DNA from: an uncultured Oscillochloris sp.
GTDB taxonomy: Bacteria; Chloroflexota; Chloroflexia; Chloroflexales; Chloroflexaceae
Length of the DNA: 10,181 nt
Direction: 5' to 3'
NCBI GenBank assembly: GCA_903877945.1
Contig: CAIRFY010000365.1
Coordinates: forward strand, 1 to 10,181
Translations under genes and position numbers: made by a program
Shown here: one piece after another, positions 1 to 8,600 of the stretch
Numbering within the stretch: the first letter of the stretch is position 1
How the letters are laid out: every line of letters starts with the position of its first letter
The notes under the pieces: generated by a model
What the model was told of the DNA's origin: nothing
Seen by the model: only the letters and a program-made list of their open reading frames with translations
Database searches by the model: none

Positions 1-23
1 GGGAGAGGGGCAGGGGGTGAGGG
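1..23 (-). repeat. Half copy of C/G-rich palindromic intergenic repeat
   Basis: These 23 bases are the exact reverse complement of positions 2497-2519, the left arm of the complete palindromic element at 2495-2605. The rest of this copy presumably lies before the window. It sits just upstream of the promoter of the secreted glycosidase-like gene, so that gene is bracketed by copies of one repeat family. Confidence 0.85.
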
Positions 24-55
24 TCGGCGGGTAACTTTGACGTGGCCCTAGGCCA

Positions 56-84
56 TTTCAACCAACTATGTGGAGTGGTACAAT
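56..84 (+). promoter_or_regulatory. Candidate sigma-70 promoter with extended -10
   Basis: A TACAAT -10 box (79-84) is preceded by TGG, giving the extended -10 pattern TGnTAnAAT. A weak -35-like TTTCAA (56-61) lies 17 bases upstream. The predicted transcript would begin near 91, leaving a leader of about 25 bases before the ATG at 116. A TTGACG at 37-42 is better as a -35 hexamer but is 36 bases away, too far to pair with this -10. No strong Shine-Dalgarno precedes the ATG; only a weak AGAG (104-107 region) is present. Confidence 0.5.
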
Positions 85-115
85 TGGGGGCGCCTAGCCC
101 TCCAGAGACCACTCC

Positions 116-2455
116 ATGAAGCGAATCTCCCTACTTCTCTTGCTGCTGATCCTGTCAGGTGTTTTGTTCGCACGGCCTCAACCTAGCTTCGCGCAGGCTA
201 TTTATTTTGAGAATACCAGTTCGACGATGATCGTCCTGGGAAATAGCTTCTATGAGGTTGGGATACACAAGGCGAACGGGGCCATCGCCTACATTACCGA
301 TAAGGCAACCGGGCAACACATCTCTGAAGGGTCGCGGTACGGATGTTTGTGGGGTGCCTACGGGGCGCAGGCTGGCTATATTGGCGGGTGTAGCTACACC
401 GCCGGTACGGCGAGCGCCTTCAGCTACACGTGGTCGGCAGCGGATGCGCGCCTGTCGCTGCGCTACACGCCCAATCCCGCTCGCACCAACCATGCAACGG
501 CGCTGGTTACGCTGACTGCCTCGCAGGATCGCTGGTTCGACCTCCAGCTTCAGATGGAGAACCATCTTGGCGGAACGCTCGACTATGTGCTTTTTCCCTC
601 TGACATGGTGTTTCGCGAGGCGGATCTTCAGGCGGTGTACCTGCCGGTTTCGCCGGGAATTGTGCTGAAACCGGCCTTCTTCGCGCAGAATCGCTCCTAT
701 GTTGCGGCATATCCCGGCGACCTGTTTGCCGACTTTATGGCCCTGACATCCGGCAGCGGATCGATCAGCATGTACGCGCTGTACGACCAGGGAACCGCCA
801 TCAGACCGCTGGTGCTGGGGTTCAATCACGATGATGGTTTTCTTCAGGATAGCAGCTACTGCTACCGCTCTTTTGGTGCCCGATTGCCCGATGGGGGGGT
901 CTGGGTTTCGCCACGGGTGCGGGTGCGGGTTGGCCAGCCGGTCACAGAGAGCGTACAGGCGTATCGCAGCGATAACGGGATCGATAGGTTTGACTCGCTA
1001 ACCACTAAAACCGGGGCGCGCTACACGCAGATCGTGCAGTCACCGCTTTTGAAGGCGGACGTATCCCAACTCGCGATCCCTTTTACACAGTATGCGGCCC
1101 TCCTCTCCCGCGTGCCTGCGCCCGGCATCCTTCATCTGTTGGCCTTTCAGCCGGGGGGATTCGATGAGAATCACCCCGATATGCTCCCGCCAGCAGCGAC
1201 ATGGGGCAGCATCGCAGATATGGCGGCGATGATCCAGCAGGCCCAGGCTATGGGCTTTCTGGTCATGCCGTACATCAATCCAACCTGGTGGAATGATCAG
1301 TCGCCCACGCTACAGTCGGTCATCGCCGCCGGTCGGCTCACCGATGTGGCCGCCTTAAACTCGCCCGGTGTCCCCCGCTATGAGGTTTATGGCCCCCACA
1401 CGGGCTATGTGGTCTCCCCCTACTCGCCCCTGGTGCGCCAGCGCATCGATCAGCTTATGGGCGATATGACCCGATCCATCTCCGGGGATCTGGTCTTTGA
1501 GGATCAGATCGGCGCACGCACGTGGATCTTTGATCACAGTGCCTTTTCACCCGATCCAACGGCCTATGCGCAGGGCTGGCTGACCCACACCCGCACGTAC
1601 AGCCGCACCTTGCTGATGACCGAGGGCGCGATGGATCGCCTCGCGGAGACGGAGCTTGGCTTTCACGGGGGTGTATTCTTGGCTGAGCAACTGCACCAGA
1701 CAGATGGGCGCTGGGGGAGTGGGACGTGGGAGCCCTACCCGATTTTGCCGCTCATGCTGCGCGATAAAGTCCTGCTCTACCAGCATAACCTGGCACCGGA
1801 GAGCTTCACCACCACTAAGGCAACGCTGGCATGGAATATGGCTTTTGGCTATATGCTGAGCTACGACCTCGGGTGGACAAACTTTGGCGGTGGGGTCAGT
1901 GACCCCTGGCTCGCTGTGGTGACGGCCTTCCAGCGGGAGGTGTTCTCGCGCTATGCGGGCGAGTTGCTGCTGAGGTATATCGACATGGGGGATGGGGCGA
2001 CCCGCAGCGTGTTCGAGCATGTTGCCGTGATCACAAACTGGAGCGGCACTATGCCGTATACGGTGGGGCCGTATATGCTCCCGCCCTCTGGTGCGATGGT
2101 GACGAGTGATGATGGCAGCCTGATCGCGGGCGTGTTCAGCAGCTATAATGGCCGCCCGCTACGGACCGGTGATCATTACCTGATTGAGCAGCGCCATGCC
2201 AATACGATCACCGTGCGCCAGCCAATGGGTGATGATACCGAACTGACGGTTCGCAGCATGCCGGGATGGCAGGGCGCTGATGCGCCGGTGGTCTGGGCCG
2301 TTAGCGCGAACGGGACGCTGCTAGGCAGTGTCGCCAGTTCAATGACGGCTGACGGTGTCACCTTTGGGTACCAGCGCCAGATCGCGGGGGTCGCGATTTC
2401 CTCTTACCGGATCGTCCAGGGTATGCGAATCTTTATGCCATTGGTCGAGCGGTAG
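116..2455 (+). CDS. Secreted glycosidase-like protein (DUF6259-like)
   Basis: This 779-residue exported protein has a clean signal peptide: M-K-R, a leucine-rich core (residues 5-18) and a likely cleavage after SFA-QA near residue 28. The ATG fits because the basic n-region begins directly at it. Residues 30-290 look like a beta-sandwich of the kind that precedes catalytic barrels in many glycosidases (NSFYEVGIHKANGAIAYI, then WFDLQLQMEN). Residues 330-620 look like a TIM-barrel region: MPYINPTWW (384-392), acidic FEDQIGAR (461-467, D463) and LLMTEGAMD (499-507, E503) are candidate active-site strands. Residues 630-760 are a beta-rich tail. The layout recalls DUF6259 and related glycosidase-like families, but I assign this by architecture, not by a diagnostic motif. 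The protein ends RIFMPLVER, a short hydrophobic-plus-basic tail. It is convergent with the - strand operon and has its own promoter. The substrate is unknown; it could also be a non-catalytic glycan-binding protein. Confidence 0.7.
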   Translation: MKRISLLLLLLILSGVLFARPQPSFAQAIYFENTSSTMIVLGNSFYEVGIHKANGAIAYITDKATGQHISEGSRYGCLWGAYGAQAGYIGGCSYTAGTASAFSYTWSAADARLSLRYTPNPARTNHATALVTLTASQDRWFDLQLQMENHLGGTLDYVLFPSDMVFREADLQAVYLPVSPGIVLKPAFFAQNRSYVAAYPGDLFADFMALTSGSGSISMYALYDQGTAIRPLVLGFNHDDGFLQDSSYCYRSFGARLPDGGVWVSPRVRVRVGQPVTESVQAYRSDNGIDRFDSLTTKTGARYTQIVQSPLLKADVSQLAIPFTQYAALLSRVPAPGILHLLAFQPGGFDENHPDMLPPAATWGSIADMAAMIQQAQAMGFLVMPYINPTWWNDQSPTLQSVIAAGRLTDVAALNSPGVPRYEVYGPHTGYVVSPYSPLVRQRIDQLMGDMTRSISGDLVFEDQIGARTWIFDHSAFSPDPTAYAQGWLTHTRTYSRTLLMTEGAMDRLAETELGFHGGVFLAEQLHQTDGRWGSGTWEPYPILPLMLRDKVLLYQHNLAPESFTTTKATLAWNMAFGYMLSYDLGWTNFGGGVSDPWLAVVTAFQREVFSRYAGELLLRYIDMGDGATRSVFEHVAVITNWSGTMPYTVGPYMLPPSGAMVTSDDGSLIAGVFSSYNGRPLRTGDHYLIEQRHANTITVRQPMGDDTELTVRSMPGWQGADAPVVWAVSANGTLLGSVASSMTADGVTFGYQRQIAGVAISSYRIVQGMRIFMPLVER

Positions 2456-2494
2456 GACAAGGTTCGCAGGTTCTTGACAAATTTGCTACCGGAT

Positions 2495-2605
2495 AGCCCT
2501 CACCCCCTGCCCCTCTCCCTCACGGGGAGAGGGGAGATTCCGCAACAGGAAGCGTCCGACTCCCCCTCTCCCGCTCAGGGAGAGGGGGCTGGGGGGGTGA
2601 GGGCT
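2495..2605. repeat. Complete palindromic intergenic element with two hairpins
   Basis: The outer arms AGCCCTCACCCCC (2495-2507) and GGGGGTGAGGGCT (2593-2605) are perfect reverse complements. Inside are two hairpins: CCCCTCTCCC/GGGAGAGGGG (2510-2519 with 2525-2534, 5-base loop) and CCCCCTCTCCC/GGGAGAGGGGG (2562-2572 with 2578-2588, 5-base loop). It lies between the ends of two convergent genes, so it could act as a bidirectional transcription barrier, but there is no T-tract typical of an intrinsic terminator. Related copies occur at 1-23 and 10128-10170. Confidence 0.88.
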
Positions 2606-2646
2606 GAGCGAGGCAGAACTGCGCACACGCCACCGTTTCATGCCGG

Positions 2647-4347
2647 TCACCGCCTCCGTCGCCAAAGCCAGTGAGCCACCAGCACGGTTCCCGTCAGCGC
2701 GCCCCCCGCCGCCAGCAGCCAGAAGGGCTTGAGCCAGCGCGCCCAGCCCGGCACCGGTAGGATACTGAGATTGGCCTCCGGCGCGAGCAGCGCCGCCGCA
2801 GGCTTCTCGCTCCCGTCGATGCGGATGATACCTAAATGGCGCTGCGGCCCGGTTTGCCACGGCCAGCGCCCGGCGACCGTCGCCGGGACACTGGCGAAGT
2901 CGTAGAGCGTCCAGGCTAGATGGCCGGTGGAAGGATCGAGACTCCGCAGCCGGTACAGCAACTCGGCGTAGTACGCGGCTTGCTCGGCCTCGGTGTGGCC
3001 GTTGGGGAAGACGCTGTTCCAGGTTGGCAGGCCAAACTCACCCAGCAGCAGCAGTTTGTTCGGCGCTGCTTGGCGCAGCGCCACGTAGGCAGCGGTAAAG
3101 GATTCTGCCGTCGCATAGTAATGAAATTGCACAAGATCCACCTGTTGGACAAGACGCTGCGCAGCGGCGGGACTCGACCAGCCGATTGTCAGCAGGTGGT
3201 TCGGATCGTAACTGTGGGCCAGGCCAGCAATATGCGTCAGCCAGGCATCGACGATCTGTGTCCCGACACGCCGATCATCAAGATCTGGCTCGTTCTTCAG
3301 ATCCCAGGCCAGGATGGCCGGGTGCCCGGCAAAGTGGGTCAACAGCGTCGCCAACTGGCGGTCGGCATCGGCCCAGTGCAGCAGGCTGTAGTCGGCGTGG
3401 AAGTCAAAGAGGGTGACGATCAGCTTGAGATTCTGTGCCTCGGCCCGGTCGAGCAGGTCGCCCAGGCGATCACGCATGATCGACTCCACACGCGGGCCGC
3501 CGAACTGCTCGTAGGGCACGAAGATGCGGATCGTGTTCAGCCCCAAACCCTTGATCCGGCTCAGGTCGCGGTCGATCACCGCCGGGTCGTACTGCGGCCA
3601 GAAGGTATCCCAGGGCGTGGCTTGCGGGTAGTAGTTGATCCCCGCGACCCGGAAGGGCGCGCCATCAACACGCAGTCCCGTCCGATCAATAACGGCGCAG
3701 CCCGGACATGCCGGGGCGGGCGGCGTGTTGTCCGCCCCGGTCGCCGCACGGCGCACCCAATGGCGCACATGCCACAGCCCATCCTCCAGCAGCATCACCA
3801 CATCGTAGTCGGCACGAGTCTCCTCTACGCTGATAATCGCCCCTGCATCGTCGCGGATTACGTGGACGACTGTGGCGTCGTGATCGGTGAATGCGATGAT
3901 GGAGCCTTCGGCGCTGGAGAGGTGCAACTGGAGGTGGTGGGCGGTATCGGCCTGCTCAATGGAGAGTCCGTCGGAGTGAGTCCGCCGCACGGCGGCGCTT
4001 ACCTCGGCCAGGGCCGGCCCCGTAAAATAGGTCGTCAGCCCGTGGGGTTCGCCCTTCTGGTAGGAAAGGTTGATTTGGAGCCAGGCGCGGATGTAGACAG
4101 ACTCGATCTGGCTGCGGGTAAGCGGGTCAATCTGCCGCCCGCTGTCGGCGTCGTCCGCTGCCCACGAGAGCGCAACATGCAGATCCGGTGGCACGTTTGG
4201 TACAATATTCAGCGCACTGGCTGGCTCGGCACCGCGCTCGAACGAGGCCAGCAGGTTCGCGGCCCCACTGACGACGGCCCAGGCTCCGGCGAGAGTCAGG
4301 GCGAACAACAGTGCCCAGATGATCAGCTTAAGGTGTGTTTTCCGCAT
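2647..4347 (-). CDS. Membrane-anchored GH5-like glycoside hydrolase
   Basis: This 566-residue protein has three parts between two membrane segments. Residues 7-30 form an N-terminal anchor or uncleaved signal. Residues 75-200 resemble an NTF2-like domain (SQIESVYIRAWLQINLSYQ, ending ...EDGLWHVRHWVRR). Residues 222-525 form a GH5/clan A-type barrel: FRVAGINYYP (232-241), NTIRIFVPYE (271-280), WDLKNEPD (348-355) with probable acid/base E353, FHYY (408-411), LLGEFGLPT (434-442) with probable nucleophile E437, and a late aromatic strand AWTLYDF (478-484). Residues 541-560 are a second hydrophobic segment ending in WRRRR, as expected for a C-terminal stop-transfer tail. A CPGC motif (214-217) joins the NTF2-like and catalytic parts. 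Both catalytic glutamates are present, so activity is likely; endo-glucanase or mannanase-type specificity cannot be decided. It is the last gene of the operon. Its ATG lies 2 bases after the upstream stop (TAA-CG-ATG) with no obvious Shine-Dalgarno, suggesting translational coupling. Confidence 0.85.
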   Translation of the reverse strand: MRKTHLKLIIWALLFALTLAGAWAVVSGAANLLASFERGAEPASALNIVPNVPPDLHVALSWAADDADSGRQIDPLTRSQIESVYIRAWLQINLSYQKGEPHGLTTYFTGPALAEVSAAVRRTHSDGLSIEQADTAHHLQLHLSSAEGSIIAFTDHDATVVHVIRDDAGAIISVEETRADYDVVMLLEDGLWHVRHWVRRAATGADNTPPAPACPGCAVIDRTGLRVDGAPFRVAGINYYPQATPWDTFWPQYDPAVIDRDLSRIKGLGLNTIRIFVPYEQFGGPRVESIMRDRLGDLLDRAEAQNLKLIVTLFDFHADYSLLHWADADRQLATLLTHFAGHPAILAWDLKNEPDLDDRRVGTQIVDAWLTHIAGLAHSYDPNHLLTIGWSSPAAAQRLVQQVDLVQFHYYATAESFTAAYVALRQAAPNKLLLLGEFGLPTWNSVFPNGHTEAEQAAYYAELLYRLRSLDPSTGHLAWTLYDFASVPATVAGRWPWQTGPQRHLGIIRIDGSEKPAAALLAPEANLSILPVPGWARWLKPFWLLAAGGALTGTVLVAHWLWRRRR

Positions 4348-4349
4348 CG

Positions 4350-5663
4350 TTACGGCACACTGAAGCTCGCCTGGCCAACCCCAGTGCCGATGTCTACCCT
4401 GATCTGATAGTCGCCGGAGAGGAGTTCGCTCCGCCGAAGCGTCAGCCTCGCCAGCCCGCCCAGCGTCTCCGCCTCGCGCTGATGCGTTACGCCATCGGGG
4501 CCGATAAGGGTGATCTGAATGGGTGTGCCATTCGGCACAAATTGGCCGAGTGCGGCTAACAACGGCCCGGCAACAATGGACACCGTGCCACTGGTTTGAT
4601 CAATGCTTACCGTGACCGGGATGGCCCCCACCGCTAGGCCGGGCGCAAAGACAATCAGGAGCGCGGCACTTTCGACCCCGTAAAGAGTTGCGCGCACCGT
4701 GATAGCTCCCGGCTCACTGGGAGCCTGGAGTTGGGCCTCGGCAACACCGTCAATGGTGTAGGCCGGGATGAGCCGTGGCTGTCCGCTCGGTGTCTCGGCG
4801 ACAAACGTGACCAGCGTGCCGTCCAGCATCTGGTTGCCATAGACATCCGTAATCGGATCGGTGCGCAGTGTCACCAACTGGCGACCATCGGCGGGCATGT
4901 CGCTGGGGCTGGCGCTCAGGCTGAACGGGCCAGGCCAGCCAGGAGTCTCGATCTGGTTGGCGTCCGGGCCGTGGGCGTCCCCTGCCGTCACGCTGATTGT
5001 GGTGCGTCCGGCATGGGTAGAACTGGAGATACGCCGCCATGCCAGCAAATGCGTCACGGGCGCGCTGAACGTCTCAGGTGAGCCATCCGGTCGCCGGATG
5101 CGGAACTGGAGCGTGGTGCCTTCCGCCACCGGGTTGCCGAAAGCGTCGAACGGGATGGCGATGACGCTGCCCCAGTGCGCGCCATCGGCGATGAGCGAGT
5201 GCGGGCCAACCAGCGGTGTGACCGGATCAACCGGCTGGCCGGGGCTGATCATCAGATCAGCGCGGCCCTCGGCGGCATCGGCGTGCGCCACCAGGGTGAC
5301 GAGTCCGGCCACCTGAGTATCTGCTGCGGGAATCCGAAACTCGGCCCGCCCCGCCTGGAACGGCGCACGGTAGAGCAGCGGCCCGTAACTGCCCTCAATC
5401 ACCAGCGCCACGATCATTCCGTCAGGCGCGTCAGATCGCTCCGCCGCCAGCGTCACCGGCTGCCCGGCGGCAATAGTGGCAGGCGCTCGTAGGTTCAGCG
5501 CCCCAGAGAGCGTTGGCCCAGGTTGAGTCAGTGTGCGGGCGCAGCCTGTCATCAGGATGAGCAACAGGGTGAGCAGCAGGGTGAGCAGACTCGCAGACAC
5601 CGAGCCTCTGCAGAACCTTCGTCCGACATTTTGCATCTTGCATTTTGCATTTTGCATTCTCAC
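4350..5663 (-). CDS. Ig-like domain lipoprotein
   Basis: This 437-residue protein has a lipoprotein signal: RR(15-16), a leucine-rich core (26-37) and lipobox M-T-G-C with the acylated cysteine at C41. The mature part is beta-rich with about four Ig-like units. The clearest resemble invasin-type Big_1 domains: residues 155-230 (DAFGNPVAEGTTLQF, 173-187) and 247-340 (DVYGNQMLDGTLVTF, 273-287). Residues 56-140 and 345-437 look like further sandwich domains. There are no catalytic motifs, so a structural, adhesive or scaffold role outside the cytoplasmic membrane is likely. The GTG start overlaps the upstream TGA by 4 bases (GTGA) and has a GAGGGGAG ribosome site 6 bases before it. Residues 3-12 (MQNAKCKMQN) are encoded by a heptamer DNA repeat. 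Alternative starts are M3 and M10, both of which leave the lipobox intact. Confidence 0.82.
   Translation of the reverse strand: MRMQNAKCKMQNVGRRFCRGSVSASLLTLLLTLLLILMTGCARTLTQPGPTLSGALNLRAPATIAAGQPVTLAAERSDAPDGMIVALVIEGSYGPLLYRAPFQAGRAEFRIPAADTQVAGLVTLVAHADAAEGRADLMISPGQPVDPVTPLVGPHSLIADGAHWGSVIAIPFDAFGNPVAEGTTLQFRIRRPDGSPETFSAPVTHLLAWRRISSSTHAGRTTISVTAGDAHGPDANQIETPGWPGPFSLSASPSDMPADGRQLVTLRTDPITDVYGNQMLDGTLVTFVAETPSGQPRLIPAYTIDGVAEAQLQAPSEPGAITVRATLYGVESAALLIVFAPGLAVGAIPVTVSIDQTSGTVSIVAGPLLAALGQFVPNGTPIQITLIGPDGVTHQREAETLGGLARLTLRRSELLSGDYQIRVDIGTGVGQASFSVP
5628..5657 (-). repeat. Heptanucleotide tandem repeat (GCAAAAT)n
   Basis: Four 7-base units (ATTTTGC, ATCTTGC, ATTTTGC, ATTTTGC on the + strand) plus a partial unit occupy this stretch. 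Read on the - strand they are GCAAAAT-type units that encode the peptide MQNAKCKMQN. Short heptanucleotide tandem repeats are known from cyanobacterial and other genomes, usually between genes. This one starts 3 bases past the stop of the membrane protein gene and lies inside the 5' end of the lipoprotein gene. Confidence 0.9.
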
Positions 5664-8600
5664 TGACTGCTCCCCTCAAAGGCGTGGATGCTGACCCGCA
5701 GCGCGGCGAATCCCATCTCCGGCGGCAGCGGGATGCGTTCACGCCAGGGTGTATTGGCGCTGACCTCGGGGAGCAGCGCGGTGCCGAACAGTCCGCTCTG
5801 CTGGCTCACCGTCGTCACATTCCCAGAGCTGTCCAGGGGAATATCCATCACCTGGGTACGCTGCGGGCGCACCGCGTCGCGGATGTAGACGTGATCGACC
5901 CAGGCGACCTGGCCTTTCGCATCGTAATAGGTCAGCAGCACATGCGGGATTGTCGCCTCGGCGGTGCCGGTGTTCAGCAACTGGCCGTGCAGATGCATGG
6001 ATCCGTCGTCGGCACGCGAGATCTCCAGGTTTTGGAGGGTTACGTTGCGGCTCAGGTCGTGTTGGGTGATCACCGCCTTGGCATAGACATCGAACGACTG
6101 CACCGGCCTCGTCAGCAGCGGCGGGGTGAATGCCCCCGGCTTGAAGGTCTTCAGGTCAAGTGTGTCGGTCAGCACCGCGCCCGCCACGCCCTCGAAGTCC
6201 ACCCGAAACGGCGTCACCTCCTTCGGGAAGAGCTTGTGCATGATCACCTCCTGGGCGTTATAGCGCGAAAGCTCGCCACCAGCAGCGTCGTGCAGGAATG
6301 CCGTCACCGTCACATCGGCGGGATCCGAACTGGTATTGATCAGCTCGCCGACGACGCTGTAGCGCCCGACGTGGCGCACCAGGCGCGCCGAGAGAATCTG
6401 GAGATCGGGGCGATCAAGAATATCGGCAAAGTCCGTGGGCAGACCGATCACCCGGCGTCGGCTGGTCGCCACCCAGCCAACCTCGCCCCGACGGAAAAAC
6501 GGCTCTGGCGGCACCGTCACATCAACCGGGTCGGACTCGATATACCAGCGATCATCGCGCAGCACCAGCGTGAGCTGTTGTGTGGTCGGGTAGGTCGAAA
6601 GCGACGTGACCCAATCGGTTTGAACGAGCATACTGATCCGGCTGGGTTCAGTTGAGACGATCTGGACGCGGACATTGTTGAGCTTGCCGTAGGACGCAAC
6701 CATGCCCCCTTTGACCGAGAGGTCGAGCAGGTACTGGTCGTAAGGCGGGCGCGACAGCGGATCGAGCCGCGCATATGCCTGGCTAAAGCGGCGGAAGTCC
6801 AGATCGTCGTAGTACTGCTGAACGATGGTGGTTGGGGTGCGTGCCTGGCTCAGATACCACATCCCGCCGCTGGTCAGCGATGCCAGGCCAATAGCGATGA
6901 GCAAGGCGAGGCGCACATGCTGGGCCGTGGGAGTGGCCGGGCGCGGGCGGGGCAGTCGCCTGATCCACTCCAGCCAGACCTGCCAGGGTACTGCTGACGA
7001 GTCATCGCCGGGGGGAAGCGCCGACCATGCCAGCAAACGCTGGTCAATCCACGTCCAGATCCGCTGCCCCCGCCCAGCGACATCGGCCCGCGTCCACAGC
7101 GCGTGCGCCCACAGCCGCAGGCGGCGGAAAGGTCGGGCGAGAGCAGCCCAAACATGTCCACGGATGTGCAGCGGCGTATGCAGGCCGCTCTCCTCATTCA
7201 GGTTCAGCAGCCAGCGCAGGTAGGGCAGCCAGAACGGCGAGGCAAAAGCAATCAGCGCCATGACGATTGCCATGAGCGGGACGGTACCCCACATCACCCG
7301 CTGGTAGAGCGGAATCTCACGCCGTGGCAGCACCTCGGGCAGCGGCGGAATATCCTCGCGCTCCCAGACCATGATCCCGTTCTCCAGGCGCTGGAGCCGG
7401 TGCCAGCCCGAGAAAAACAGCAGCGGATCGTAAAACTGGTCGTTCGAAAAGACAAACTTCAAGTTGTACTTATCCGGCACGGCTAGGAACTGCTGGAGCG
7501 AGCCGATACCAGGCACACCGCTATACTTCGCGCCCTCCAGCCGCTCCACCGGCGTACTAGTCATTTCAGGCAGACGCCGGGCCGAGTGGTAGTTTCCATC
7601 AACTGAGTTAGCCATCGTCTGGGCTGAGAGCCAGGCCATCTGGTCACCGAAACCGAGGGTCAAGTAGCGCCAGCGCCAATGTTCATCTTTGGTCAGAAAC
7701 GTGGCAATCGGCTGGAAGTCAATCGGGTCAGGTTGGAAGCGGCGATACTGGGTCAGGTTGGCGACAAAGAACGAGATCACCAGGTAGATGAAGATGAGCA
7801 GAACCTGGATGAGACGCCAGGTAATATCGCCAAACTGCTCGCGCAGGTAGGTAGCCAGGCCACGATGCTGTAGACTGACGACAAACTCACCGACGAGCGG
7901 CAGCATGGTGATCGTCGCCCAAAAGGTAAAGCGGTCGAGGGTCAGCACATCAAAGGCACCGCCCAGGAGCATTTTAGGGAAAGGCGTCGTGCCGCCGGTG
8001 CCCAGAAAGACCAACATCGCCAGCGAGAGAGTCATCGGCCATGCGCGGGTGGTCAGTCCCTTATAGAACACATAGGGCAGGGTGAGCAGCGTCAGACCAT
8101 AGGGGATGAGCCAAAAAACCAACCCGGCGCTGGTGTTGACGATGAAGGAGTCCCGCGAGGCGTGCGGGATGGAAACTTGGGTAATCGGATCGGCCTTGCT
8201 CCAGAGCCAGTACGGGAGAACGACCAAGATCAGGGCGGCGATCAGACCTGGGCCGTAGATAGCTGCGCGGATTGTTACGGGCAACACCCGGCGCACCCGA
8301 CGCATGATCAGCGGGCGCAGGTTGGCCCATGTCACTCGGGTTGGGTGCTGAGGTGGCTCGTCAGGCAGCGGCTGGTGGAAGGCAATCACGATTGACGAGG
8401 CAATCACGGGTGCCACAAAGAAGATCGCGCCAAACAGGGTGGTGACATGATGGCCCGCCGTGGTCGCAGCGTTCAGCAACCACGCCGTGATCAGCCAGCG
8501 CACACGCCCTTCGTCCAGCCAGCGCTGCACAAAAGGCAGGGCGTTGAGCAAGAATCCGAGCGAGAACATCGTGGGCAACTGCCCAAAAACATGCACCGTC

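Noticed and set aside
155..829. - strand open frame of 224 codons opposite the secreted protein
   Set aside because: It overlaps a gene with a clear signal peptide and promoter; the antisense translation is arginine-rich and featureless.
2495..2605. CRISPR-like repeat pair in the convergent intergenic region
   Set aside because: The two units are hairpins within one palindrome, without regular repeats and spacers, and no cas gene is present.
2920..4407. Long + strand open frame of 495 codons
   Set aside because: It lies antisense to the GH5-like gene and runs past its start into the lipoprotein gene. Its translation shows no domain motifs and looks like the complement of a GC-rich coding frame.
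5645..6655. + strand open frame of 336 codons
   Set aside because: It is antisense to the C-terminal part of the GT-C-like protein, rich in R, H and Q, with no recognisable motif or ribosome site.
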